From NCBI GenBank assembly GCA_964036295.1, contig OZ038462.1:40157680-40221679 (forward strand): DNA of 64,000 nt. The letters are read 5' to 3'. Shown one piece after another: positions 23,480 to 36,100 of the stretch. The notes below the pieces were generated by a model, which saw only the letters and a list, made by a program, of their open reading frames with translations, searched no databases and had not been told where the DNA came from. Source of the stretch: Plumapathes pennacea. Lineage: Eukaryota > Cnidaria > Anthozoa > Antipatharia > Myriopathidae. How positions within the stretch are numbered: the first letter of the stretch is position 1; every line of letters starts with the position of its first letter. The position numbers and the translations under genes are program-made.

Positions 23480-26400
23480 AAAAGAAAAAGAAATGAGTAG
23501 AGAAAAGCCGAAGATGATTGGGAGCCGGACAAAGGAAAATGGTTGTCTATTCAGGATGAAATGCTTAAAAAAAAGTAACCAGTAGAGACGAACAAAAATA
23601 ACTAACTTAACTTCATTTGGTAAAAAGAAAAAAAAAAATAAAAGTAAAAGTAATCAAAGTGACCAAGCAGTTCGTACTTTGGCTGTCCCGTTTGAAAAAT
23701 GAATCTTGATGGTGGGAAAGACAGGTCATCTTTTTATTCTATATACTGTTAAGGACTTATTCATTCCTCTCAGCTTTGCTTCTTTAGTTGCTGGACGACT
23801 ATAGACCATTCTCACACGTTTGATTTCGGTACTTTGGAGCCCGCGCTCTCGCAACGCGGTGACTGATCTCTCTGTCCTACTCGGTCTCTTGGCAACCGAC
23901 ATGGCGTCCAGTAAGAAAAAAAAAATAGCGTACAATATGAGTGAGTTCCTTTTTGGTAAAGGCAATACAGTAATATTTTGAACAGATATGTTTTAAGTAA
24001 CAGTAAGGCTCGTAAGTGTTGTAAGAACATGGCAGTAGTCAACGAATGTTGTCGACTTCCCCTGGTACGAAGTTGGAGCTGCAAAACGATACTCAGCGTA
24101 AAATGTAAGTACATCGGTAAGACAAAATCCTCTACCCTATGTGAAATTGATTCTTTTTTTTTTTTTTTTTTTTTTTTTTTGCCGGTAGCTAATTTTTCTG
24201 CTACAACAACAAGAAAAAGCTTTTACTCAACTCACGCCCATTTTCTTTTCTATTTACGTAGACTGCGTACTGCACGAGTTTTACAGCAGCTCGACAGGTG
24301 TAAAGCGTGTGGGAATCCCCTCAATAACGACAGGGCTGCATGTCTTGATTATATACACCAAAGGAGTCCACCAGGCTTCGTTTTCGTCTGGATATAAACG
24401 TTAAGGAATATCAGCGGAATATCCACCCCTCGTAGTTGAGCTACTGCTGTTACATCAACTGTAGAAAGAACAGTTGATAATCGTTATGTTATGAAAAGAA
24501 CACTGCTTTCTTCTTCACCAAGCAGAGAAGAAAAGGAATAGGTACAGGCCACCCACGACCTGTCATTACCGCAACTAGAAGTTCCGGCGATGAGCTTATC
24601 ACGGAGGGCCCTTCGATGGGATTGATGTTTACAGATGCATGCAGGTTTGGCTTGAGTTTCATGAGAACAACGTAGATAATGACGATTTGTGTTGTTCAAA
24701 TTTCAGGAGGAGAACATGCATTCTTCACGCTATGGAAATCAGTTGCCATGAAGCCTGTGCAAAGGACGTCTAGTTCCAGTTCAAGGATAAGAAAGAGTGC
24801 TTGACGACCAATACTCAACTTGCAAGGTAAGTCATTCTACAAATAAACCCTGATATAATTGTATAGCATAAACCACACAAATTATCAACTTAGAACAAAG
24901 AGTATTCACTGCATATTCATTTGAGAGATCACAAATAATCCATAGTATTGCCCTGCATGTTCTCTTTTGTGCGGTGCTACCGAAAAGCATCCCCAAATAC
25001 AACAGCAACAAAACAATTGTCATTTTTGTCACAATGACAATTCGCAGACAGTGAATGTACTTTACAGTGCCCACAGCGTTGTGCAAGATTTGCGCACGAA
25101 AGTGACATCTTTCAAAATGGCGTCCGAACAACGTTTACAATGTTGTCAATGTACCGTGTGAGTTTGAAACTGTTTGAAAGTTCATTACATGGGTCTTCCC
25201 ATTTCGTTCGCAGCTCTCTCGATGAAGCGGAGAAAATCTCGGGCAAGGGAGGCCACTTTCTTATTAAAAGTAATAGATAAGGAAATTATCGACTGCTTTA
25301 TATGCTTAACCTTTGGATTTTGGATTGAATATGATATCTCGAAACGTTAGAAAAAGAAAATATATGTAAATAAAATACCGGAGAACAAAGCGCAACGGAA
25401 CAACTGAACTGAGATTAATTTAATGCTGCAGTTCTTCGAAATAACCTTTTGAGACACGTGAGATTTGCTTCTTGCTGCATTTCCACTATCTATAATTACA
25501 AAAGGAAATAGTTTTTATAATGAGACGCGATCTATCAGCAAGCGGCAAAAGCACGAAAAAGAGAAAAGCAACGAAGAGAAAAAAATATAACGGCATAATT
25601 TGGCATTTGTAATGATGTACTGTGTACTTTTTGTGTTACAAATCGCTTGCAGCGACAGGGCGTTAACGTGTGTTTTTTTTTTTTTTTTTTTTTTTTTTTT
25701 TGTGTCCTGCCGCTCCAAAAACTTACGAATTTCATTTTGCAATTGAACTGTCTGCGTTTCGTGATAATCCATCAGGTGTAAAAATACAACATGTTGCGTT
25801 AACGGATATTTCACACACACACACACACAAAAGAAACCTAGAATATGTTTGCGCAGTATAGTGTCACGAAAAATCACGAAAAATGAGTCGTCGCTATAAT
25901 CGACTTGTTAGAGTACAGCTAATGGTAGGGATGGTCAAGTATCTTTCTTTTTTCTCGTATTTTTTAAATTCTTAAATTGCAATCATATTCACTACTGTGA
26001 TATATTCAGAGTCAAGTAGTAAACACTTTAATATATTCACTAGTTTCTCAATTACATTAGGGCATCCTGATAAAATGTTTGTTTTTAGAGCAATTGTAAC
26101 GAAAAAAAGCAAAAAAAAAAAAAAAAAAAAAGAACAGATTAGGAAAAAAAAAGAATATAATACATTAGTCTTTGAGAATTGCCATGTTATAATGTTGGAT
26201 GAGCTTCGAAACTTGTTATTTTAATTGCCTGAACTTCATCTCTATAATGATAAATTATTAAACAGTTCTTTTCAATTATTTTTCTATGTTGCACGGGGAA
26301 CGCTTTCACTCAGCAGATATATTGATCACATTTTGGTTACCATCCGGTTGCTAAAATGTTGTCGTTTGAATGTTGCTTTTGTTTTAAATCCAGATGAGGT

Positions 26401-26976
26401 TAAATATATGTATACATATCTATATACAGTCGAACCTCCCTATTTCGAAGTCGGTTAATTCGAAGTCCCCGTTATTTCGAAGTCAAGCCGAAACCCCGCT
26501 ATTTCGAACTTTTTTTCGTGCGACTTCGAGTAGCGGGGTTCGACTGTATATATATAGAGATCTCTTTAAGTATGACCTAAACAAAAAGCGCATTTACTAG
26601 AAGAGCCTAGACTAGAAAAACTTCACCAGAAAAAAATATCTATATGTATATGTATATAATTACCGACGCCGTCCACGAGGAATAACAGCGCGGGATAGTG
26701 TTTTATGTAATAAGATTATTAACCGTCTTTTAAAAAGTATAAAGGTAAAGGCAATTACAGTCAAACACATTGGCGTGAAACACGCGCGCCTTACGAAATG
26801 AAATTTAAAATTTTAACACCTGATATTTTTATATTGACTCGTACTTCGTCTTAAAAGCTATTTCCGCGTTGTTTTTTATACGAGTCATCAGTTATAGCAT
26901 GCTGAAAGTTTGATTAGTCAACCGACAAGCATGTTGCTTGTTGCATGTTACTCTGCGTTTATAGCCCGTATGCTAG
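23240..26976. other. Intergenic region between GEMIN5 and the GPCR
   Basis: AT-rich, with long homopolymers (A at 23434-23477, T at 24152-24180 and 25671-25701). Plus-strand ATGGCGTCC starts at 23901 and 25116 are each followed within about 50 nt by a GT that could be a donor. A spliced-looking segment at about 24710-24829 (preceded by TTTCAG, followed by GTAAGT) hints at a small or noncoding transcript. No protein domain is recognisable, so I call no gene. Confidence 0.45.
26427..26546. mobile_element. 120-bp MITE with CAGTCGAACC termini
   Basis: Left end CAGTCGAACCTCCCTATTTC and right end GCGGGGTTCGACTG are inverted repeats, flanked by TA dinucleotides. The interior repeats TTCGAAGTC. This architecture is typical of pogo/Tigger-type MITEs and resembles the copy at 17781-17896 at the extreme ends only. 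Confidence 0.7.
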
Positions 26977-28092
26977 TCAGGTTTTCGAGATAGAGTTTAT
27001 AGACCTATGGCTAGCCATCCTGTCAGTTCTTCGGTTTCGGCGTCCGCAACACAGGATTTCCCTGAAGCTTTGTCGAAACTTCTTATTCATAACTCCGTAT
27101 ATAATCGGATTGCAGCCACTGTTTGCCATCGCTAGCCATGTAGTGGTGGCGAAGAACTCGTCCGGCCACTTACACGAAGGAAACAGTAGACACGTCATAC
27201 CGATGAAGTGAGGCAACCAACAAAATATAAACGTTCCCATGACAATGAGCAGAGTCTTAGCAGCTTTCGTTTCCCGTAGAAACCTCTCTTTCGCTTCGCG
27301 TTCCTTACGGGCGCTTTCTTTAATGTCAACTTTGTCAGTCCCGTTCTGTGGATAGTTAACAGTGATGGCACAAGCTGTGCGAAGTGGTTCCTCTCTCAGT
27401 TCACCAACAACTGGAATAACGCTCTTCGATTGCTTCCGGGCCGCTCGGAGGATGTGATAGTAGCAGTAGGCCATGACTAGTAGCGGAGCGAAGAAGCATG
27501 CGCCAAAAATGAAAAGAGTGTAATGTATATCGGAGCCCCAATCAGCGGTGCATATGGACTCGTTTTGAATGTAGGTATAACTCGACCATCCAAAGACTGG
27601 GAGGAAAGCGCACAATAGGGACTGCGCCCAGACTCCGGCGACCAAGAAAGAAGCGGTTCGCGCTGTCATGATGGTGATGTAGCGTAGTGGTTTGATAATC
27701 GCGAAGTACCGGTCGATAGAGACAGCTGCCAGAGAGAGCATAGACGCTATACAGAAGGCTGAGTTGATCATGCCATTGATCGTGCACCAAATTTTGCCGA
27801 ATATCCATTGATAGGAGATGGAAGATACCAGTGTAAACGGCATACCCGTTAGAGCGAGAAGAAGATCGGCCACGGCAAGATTCGCCACAAAGACGCTGGT
27901 GATCCCCCTTAATCTGCGGTTTCGGTAGATCGCTAGCAGGATCAAAACGTTTCCCAGGATTGATGAAAGCATCACCACCACCAAGAAACTTGCTTGACCT
28001 CCAATGGCCATGCTGGAGCGCGTGTCTTTATCTGTTGGAATACTCACCATTCTTCCGGATGACACCCTTGGTGTCTCCGTAGATTTTCTCAT
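26977..28092 (-). CDS. Class A (rhodopsin-like) G protein-coupled receptor, single exon
   Basis: 371 residues with seven hydrophobic segments. Landmarks: GN at 47-48 (TM1), NLAVAD with Asp76 (TM2), Cys103 pairing with Cys181 (TM3 and second extracellular loop), DRY at 127-129, Trp155 (TM4), CWLP at 291-294 (TM6) and NPIIY at 328-332 (TM7), then a cysteine pair (348-349) that could be palmitoylated. Position 3.32 is Asn rather than the Asp of amine receptors, and there is no TM7 retinal lysine, so it is neither a classical aminergic receptor nor an opsin. The third cytoplasmic loop ends in a charged KESARKEREAKERFLRE-type stretch. It couples an unknown ligand to G proteins at the plasma membrane. 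Methionines at 15 and 28 are alternative starts. The intronless structure is common for cnidarian receptors. Confidence 0.9.
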   Translation of the reverse strand: MRKSTETPRVSSGRMVSIPTDKDTRSSMAIGGQASFLVVVMLSSILGNVLILLAIYRNRRLRGITSVFVANLAVADLLLALTGMPFTLVSSISYQWIFGKIWCTINGMINSAFCIASMLSLAAVSIDRYFAIIKPLRYITIMTARTASFLVAGVWAQSLLCAFLPVFGWSSYTYIQNESICTADWGSDIHYTLFIFGACFFAPLLVMAYCYYHILRAARKQSKSVIPVVGELREEPLRTACAITVNYPQNGTDKVDIKESARKEREAKERFLRETKAAKTLLIVMGTFIFCWLPHFIGMTCLLFPSCKWPDEFFATTTWLAMANSGCNPIIYGVMNKKFRQSFREILCCGRRNRRTDRMASHRSINSISKT

Positions 28093-29295
28093 CCACCGAC
28101 GTTTGTGCTTGCAGTAATCGTCGTTCTGACGTCAAGTATATATTTTAATTGATCTGCTAATGTCCGAGTCGACCCAAAGGTACACAAATCATTTAAATCA
28201 ACGTGTCGTGTGTTTCGTTGTTGTTGGAACGGTCAATTTGTTCGATTACGACGTAAAAGACTGTCTCCCTCGGTTCTTTAGAGGGTTATGTTCCTTTTAA
28301 CCTTCTCGTTTATTGCACACTATGCTTCGTTACTGTTTTGATGGTTTCAGCGAAGGGAATCGTAGAGCAGCGATTGTCAAAACTGTTTTTGGCAGTGTGA
28401 GAAGCAGTCTCCTTCATTCAGTCTCTCTTTGCCAGTTGGCCATCTGGTTTTGCTTGTGGTCTTTTCAATTGATAAAGCAGTTTAGGTAGCACGTGATGAC
28501 CGACTTGTATGCGCGATCTTTTTTTACCGTATATTGAAAAATCACAGGTACAGACGATGACTGCAGGGAAGACAGATTGCGTGGAATATCCTGCTCTTGT
28601 TGACGTTGATTTGACACCTCGGACAAATTAGGCACCTGCTTGGGTTTTACCGGACCTATAGAAAAATAAAACATAAAGAATAAATTTTACGATTAAGCTA
28701 TAAGCTTCTCCCGTAACATATTTTTCAGTAGCTGCATGTTCAGAATAAATGTTTTTACAATTTATTGGTGCATTTCACGTAACTTAGAGCATTATCAGTT
28801 AGTTAAGCAAATTTGTGGCTTGTTTGTTCCTGGCGGCGGCCGACTGCTCCGGGATTATGACGAAACTAAATTATGGCCAAACTGCAATATTTGGGTATTC
28901 GATTTTTATAAAATTGTCAGACTCGTTCTCCTAAATCGAAGAGATAACTTTGTTTTAATAAAACTAAATTATCAGATTGACGCGGTCTACCGCAAAGGAA
29001 AAATATTTTCTGTTTTATTTATCAAATGAATCGGGCGTATTTGTCCATCACGGTAAATGTTTACGAGAGTAATGAAGGTCTTTCAACTTGATTTTCCTTC
29101 TGATGTTTTGCGAATGAATTCACATTGGCGACGATTCTCTCCCCGTCAGCACTGCCGGAGAAAGTCTTATTAAATGTTCGAGTTTTCACAACAAATGACT
29201 TATTTATGATAAGGTTGAAGAGAAAACGACACACGAGATGTCCTCAAAAATAGACCCATAGAAAAAAAAATACAAAATATAAAACACAATAAAAC

Positions 29296-29296
<1 letters not shown>

Positions 29297-29361
<65 letters not shown>
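29297..29361. repeat. (TA)n microsatellite
   Basis: About 32 uninterrupted TA units. Confidence 0.95.
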
Positions 29362-29364
<3 letters not shown>

Positions 29365-30430
29365 CAAACTCCCTGAAGTTTGTTTTATTATAGTAAATAT
29401 GCGCGGAAGATAATTATGCGATCCTGTGCTTTGTGCGAATAAATCGCAAAATATACCCGGCCGTTATTCTTCGTCAACGGCTTCAGAGTTCCTTTTAGAG
29501 TTTATCACTGTTGCCACCGCATTTTTGGTGACCACTATTTGCTTTATGCCTCCAAGTCAATCGGCTATTCGTATTTGAACTGCAAATACGCGGTTTCGTT
29601 AACACTTAGTTCTTACTTGGGTCCGAATGTGGTTAAAAGCCGACAGCTTCGTATAGTTCTCGCTATTAATTCCTCTTTGGTACTGATGGTAATATTGCGA
29701 GATTGTGCTTATTATGGAGACAATTTATCGATATGCTTACGGCGATGAATTGTGCCGAAAGAACAAAAAGATAACAATGCCGCCTGTTTTTGGAACAACA
29801 TTGCCGAATTTGTCTGTTCTACCGCCTAGCGCTATCAAGTGCCGCAGTGACCGAAATTATCACATAAAAAGGATCAGCAGACATTTATGAACGTTTCCCT
29901 CACAGGAAACAAAGAGAGAAAAATAAAGAAAAGAAGCACCTTGAGACATCCGTCGTGACGGTATATTAGCGACAATTCGCGACTAATGGGTCGAGAAAAG
30001 ATTCAAATATGATTAAGAATTCAAAATTGACCCCAATTTAATTGCGAATAGCATAAAATTAAAGGCCTTTCTGTTCTATATTTCCAATAAAATTCGTAGT
30101 TGTGAATGTAACTATAAACATAACATATATCGCCTTCGGTTCCCTTGTCTATACCTCGCCGTTTGTAAATTAAACTGTATTATAAAAATGTTGCAACTAA
30201 GTTCATCCGATTACATTTTGAAACTGAAGATAGGAAAACACCTGACACGGATAATAAACTACGGAAACGAGCTTGGTAACGAAGATTTTTGCGGCTTCGT
30301 GAGAACTTTTCACTTAAAAAAAGATCTACTTACGAAGTTAGATTCCCTTCAGTTGTATAACGACTGTTCCCTCCTTTTAACCTGAATGAATACTTGTACC
30401 AGAGCAGAACTTACCCTGCTTTACTGGTGA

Positions 30431-30590
30431 TTTCCGAGATGTTTTGCTGCCTCTGCTTCAAAGCGAGGCCTAGTGCGAAATATTTAGTTGCTTACATGTT
30501 TATTTTCATGCAAATCAAACTCATTTTCATAAGAAAGGACAATTTGCACTAGGCCTCGGTTTGAAACAGAGGCAACGGGCATCCCTGAAA
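30431..30590. mobile_element. MITE copy 1, GCCTCTGnTTCAAAnCGAGGCC family
   Basis: Inverted ends contain GCCTCTGCTTCAAAGCGAGG on the left and its diverged complement on the right (CCTCGGTTTGAAACAGAGGC). The centre holds TTTTCATGCAAATCA and a second TTTTCAT. Outer ends extend to TTTCCGAGATG and the complementary side near 30590. The same design recurs at 39886-40048 and 57728-57897. Confidence 0.65.
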
Positions 30591-33174
30591 TTAATGGCCT
30601 CTCGAGCCCCGCTGACGCGAATATGTTTTCAAAATATTCTGTTTTAAAGTGATTGAAAATATTGTACAAGTATATTGCGTCCACGCGATATCGTTTTCAG
30701 ATGAACGTTTTTCAAAGTGTGTTTTTTTTTTTTTTTTCAGCTAATTTAACCGTCCCACTGGACGAATCTTGAGGGCGTTTTCACAAGTTTCCCCTTCCAT
30801 TGAATTTGACTGCCACGCCAAACGATGTGTTATATGGAAACAAAATTCATATTTCGCTTTCCAAACGGTGGTTGAAACAGTATCACAGCGTGATCCGAAT
30901 TACTGGCTTGTCAGTTGCTCTTTTGAGTCATCTTCAAGTTTGTCAGCCGATTGAGGAACAACCAGTTCAGCTGAGAGGAGGAAAGTACAGAGACCAGAAA
31001 CACATACGTTTTTCGCCCATGCTGTCACTTTATTTTTACCTCGACCTAGACTTAGCCGAGAAACTCTGCAATTCTTGGACTCGATACTGAATTGTAAGTT
31101 AGCTTAATGCATTTCAGTCACACAAGTTTTGTACAAGATAAAATGGAGCTTTCAAGAGGGGAAATTTTACTTCAAGTTAGACCGAATCACATACAATAAT
31201 GACGACGACCTCTGACCAATGAGAGTGACGTCATGTTTTACTTTTTCCTTTAATCAGTACATGAGCCTGCGGTGCAGCAGCCCTGAGCACTTCTTTCTTC
31301 TTTCTTCAGATTTCAGATTAGTTTCAATGTGTACACGAAACAGCTCATGGACATGTAAATATAGCTTGTTTCTTTTTCGATTATGTATTCAAAGAATAAA
31401 TGTGGGGTGTCCGTAACTGGTGTGGCCCCGCTTTGCAGTGGACACGATATAGTTGGTGTGCAGTGAGTGGGAACTGATTAACTGTGGAGACTAATGAGAT
31501 GAGTCTTTCTCGAAATTGGAAATAGATACACCGGATCAAGTAGATCACGAGTCCTGCGGGTTGAGCACCATAGGAGACGTTTTACCAAGCACATGAGTTC
31601 AGACTAGAACAATCTGGTATTTTCAATTTCTTATCTCCAACTGTGGTTTCGTGACACTGCCAGCATAGCTGGTGGGGTCGTGAAATTCTATAATTCTCTG
31701 CAGGAACGCTGCTTTGGTTCTGTCTCACTGTTTCTTCAGTCAGTTGGAATATCAATATACTTTACTTGAATGTCTTGGTCGAATCGTTTACGCGCATGTC
31801 TTTGAGTTGTGCAGGCTAGCCGTTTTTGATAATACGACTCCAACATTAACATTTTGAAATACACTTTACCGTTTACATGAGAACTGACCGCAGCATGTCG
31901 TGGTCGGCAGGGACATTTTCTCGTGTAAATGGCTCACTTTGATACATAAAGACATATATGATTTGTATGTGTTACCTGCCTCCACTACGTAAACGGGGTC
32001 TGTTATAACGTACCATACTTAGGGGTGCAGTAAGGTGCGACAAAAGAGAATTACTAATAAGACAAGATTTGCTCACCAAAGCCTTGATCCCCATAAGCAG
32101 CTTAGACGAAAATAAAAAGGCTTAACGGTAACATACTGACTCGCACGACTATTGACTGTGATTTTGTTTTACCTCGGCTTCGAGTTGATATGTCAATGTT
32201 GATCAATATAAAGCAAACATGAAAATTGCTCTCGTATAACTGGATGATTCCGTTTCTTTGTTCGAGAGTTCAGTATCTCCAAGGTTGGACTAGAATGAGC
32301 AACTCGTGCTCCACTACACGGATGTGTCGATTGTAAACTAGTCTGGCCCGAGAAACAAAATTGATCATAAAACTTTACCACTGAACACGTGACTCACTGT
32401 GAAAATCTCGATACGTTATGATATGCCATCATTAGTTGACACACACTCGAGAACAAAACTAAGAAGACGGTTGCAATTGCAAAAGGTGTTACCACTCAAA
32501 TGAAAGCTCTCTGTGAGTAAAGTCTTTAAAAAGCGATCATTACGTTACTGTTCAGTTTATACGTTTTTGCCATTATGAAAATGAAAGGGTAATAAAGCAA
32601 AAACACATGATAAGCAAAAGGAATATACTGAACAGCTTACCCTATATCCAGCAGGTGAGAATGAATCCTGCGGGGAACCTTTGTAAGTGGAAACGTAAGT
32701 GATTCAATGGGCGCAGTGTGACTCACGGAGGTCAGTGGATGAGGTCACAAGGGATACCGAAAACAGCAGCGTAAGTCACTCCCTCTGAATCAGTTCCCTA
32801 AAAGGAGATCGGACAGCTGATTACTATTCTGAGGTTATTCTCCCGATTCCCAAGCAGTAAATCTGTCGTCAGACCGCGCCCTGATCGAAACCAAAACGTG
32901 ATGTGTCATTTACCAAAAAGTAACAAAAATAACAAAAGTAACAAAAATAGAGCAGCCAAGGTCGCCCTTCAAAGCGATGTTCTCTTTTTGGCCAGTTTAC
33001 TGTAGAACGCTTGTCGTTTTCCGAACAATAGGGTCGGATATCTTGAAATTTGGTAAAAATCGCTGGTAAAATAAATCGCTCATTTTGGCCTGAGAACGGT
33101 CGAAATGTGCAAATTTTGGTCTGAAATAGGGTAAGTCCCGGGCGGCACACTCTCACCCAAAATTTTGAGGAGTA

Positions 33175-33193
33175 CCCCCCCCCCCCCCCCCCC
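33175..33193. repeat. Poly-C run of 19
   Basis: An uninterrupted C homopolymer, unusual for such AT-rich DNA. Its exact length may be affected by sequencing error. Confidence 0.9.
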
Positions 33194-36100
33194 GTACTTA
33201 TATTGGCCCTGGTATTTCCCTACAGGGACGGGGGTGGGGGTATCGTATCGGTATTAAATTCGAGCTAAGCCATTGGCTTAGTCGAATGTTTTACCATGGG
33301 TTTACCATGCCAGCCATATGGTAATCAGTATGAACTACTTGCAGCCGCCACACTGGCGTCTCGTATCTCACAACAGCAAAAAGCACACCTACGATGTTGA
33401 AACGGATGTTTTGGTGAAGGGAGTAAAATGTGACACCCTTGTGAGGGACATTTTGTAGGGGATTGATGGCTGTTTATCCAACTTGACAGTTGGTTTGGCC
33501 GACAGTCACACTAGAAACGCAAGCGTTTAACTCTGCGGGAGCTCATCGATGTGAACATGCATACAATTATAAAACTCTTCAGCTCAGCATTCGATAATTT
33601 GGGCTCAAGCCATTAAAGCCTCATTCTGCGGATATGTTTCACCTTGCTTTTAGCAAAAAGACAGAAAATCGCAAATATGGACCTAGATTATGGATAGCTA
33701 GATTAGTTAGGGACAAAATGCACCGTAACAGGTTCATCTATTGTTAATGCTTTCTCTTTGCTTATCTCTTTGTTTATCAATACAGAAAGTTTAGTTTTGC
33801 ATAATTGTGTTACAAAAAGAAAGAACTGCCCGATAAAGATTAGCTGCATGTTTAGTTCCATTCCAAACTCGGGTTTTGAACGACCGACCGAGCTAGGCAA
33901 TCCGATTGATAATCAAAATTCGCGTCGCCAGAAATTAATGTATTACTGATAATTATAGCGATGTTTGCCAGTCTGTTTTTTCGTGCTCGACATATATTTT
34001 ACAACAGACTTCTTCCATAAAGGAAGCTACTCAGTTGATCTTTGTTTGTAAGTTAGAAGTCAATCAGGCGATGAGCTCGGGACGATCGATGTTTGATACC
34101 ACACTGACTCTCTAAAGACACATACCGAGACGAAACCGCTGGCTCTCTTCCTCTTCCCGATCCAGTTCACTGCGTTTGGCCACCGACTTGGCTCTTTCCT
34201 TGTTTCGGTGAACTCAGTTATGTTGGCCAGCTTAGACAGAAGCATATAAGTTGGGTCTTCCTGTCGAACTCATTGTGCGCGCTTCCAATCGAAGCTGCGA
34301 CTCATAAATAAATGCGACCTCATTAATTGCAGGATCACAATAAGTCCACTTGACAGCCTTCTACATGTCTTAATATTTGACACATGCAAACAGCAGGTGG
34401 GATGCGGATGCACACTTTAAAAAAATTATGCCTCTGGCAATTTAGCGCTCACAAAACGCTATGTGTGGTATTTTCACGAGAAAAAAAAAAAAAAAAAAAA
34501 AAAACTCTACCAGCCGAGTGAAATGTATGTAGTGTAAATCTGGCACTTAGATCTTGTTAGCATCAAAACACACTAATGCTATAGTTTTTGTGCTAAAACC
34601 AAGGGGTGCCCAATACGGCGAACGTTTCTTGTATGGTTGGCCACAATTTATTACTTAGCGTAGACTTAATATTACTGGCGTTTATAAGACGTAAGCATTT
34701 TCTAAAATATATTAAAAACAATGGAATAGAGTTCTGAACAAAACTACAGGTGCATTTAATTTTTATATATTTTTTTGTTAAATTATCAGAGGATGATGTC
34801 TCCACTTGTTTGCGGTTTTTTGGTGAATCCATTTGGAATGTGCGATAGTTGCTCTAAATGAGCGACATTGTAAAATAGGTTTGAAGTAAATAAGTGATTA
34901 CATTTTGAATATGGGATTTGAGGTTTGGCAGACAATACAATTAAATAATGGCTTCTTGAACTTGTAATAAAATTGTAATCGATTAGAAAAACTTCCTGGG
35001 GCTTAGGACAGACAAATTCATCAAGATAGTTGAACAAGTGTCACAAATAAATGAACGGTATAGCTGACGGAGACTTCACTTCAAGTTTAAAAATTACTAC
35101 ATGCTGACTTCCTGTTCAATTTTTTGAGGAGATTACTGACGTCAGTCAAGTAGAATTTATCCTTTGTTGAGAATTTTCTTTTCTTTACTGAGCTAACAGC
35201 AAATGTACCCCTTGCTAAAAAAGACTAGTATGTGGTATACGGATTTTAATAAGCATCACAAGTTTTTTTTAATATAGATTGTTAAGACCAGGTGCTGGGA
35301 TACGCATTCAATCTGTAAACTTCACGAAGGCATTTATATAGAAAAAGTGAGAGCTTGGCTATTGCGGTTCGTCAAACGATTTAGTGTAGCCGAGCGACAA
35401 CTTTACCATCCAAGAATGCGGAGAATAAGCACTCGATGAGAAAGCAGATAGCCTACCGTTGTACACAAATCCACTGGAGTGTGAACTTTAGATAGACCGT
35501 GGCAAGCCTCTTGAGTGTCAGTTTACAAGGCAAGGATTGCGAAAATCAGAATGGAAATTTAAGCGCAATGATCCAACATTTAATTAATGCTAGTGTATGA
35601 CTGACTGCACACTAACGAACATGCATAAGCAAAGTGACTCTTCGGTCAGTCTTTCTTACTTAATGAAAACAACCTGCCATTAACCGCCCGCGAAGTAGCC
35701 ACCAAAGCTGTTCGCCTCAGGCTGTTTTTATTCATGCAGTCGGGAAATGACAAGGTTTTCCGCACAGCAGATATTGCGCAAATGATAATGCAGAAACAAA
35801 TCCCTTGTATGTCTTTTGTGGTTATTTCTGTACGCGACAGAGTTATCAGTCATTCTAACATCTCGTTGATAACGAATTCGTTTTAATTATTATATAATAG
35901 CGAATCTGTGAATCTAGTCTGTTGTGGGCATTGTTAAAAATAAATCAAAATACGATAAAGGTAATGCCAATGTCAAGCAACATATTGTTTTTTTCCGAAG
36001 CTGCATCTCATCATTACACCAATGGGTACCTTCCTTACCAGAGGCCGCGGTAGATGGGTCAGTCGGCATGGCCTACAAGTCTTATACGTTCAACTCACAA

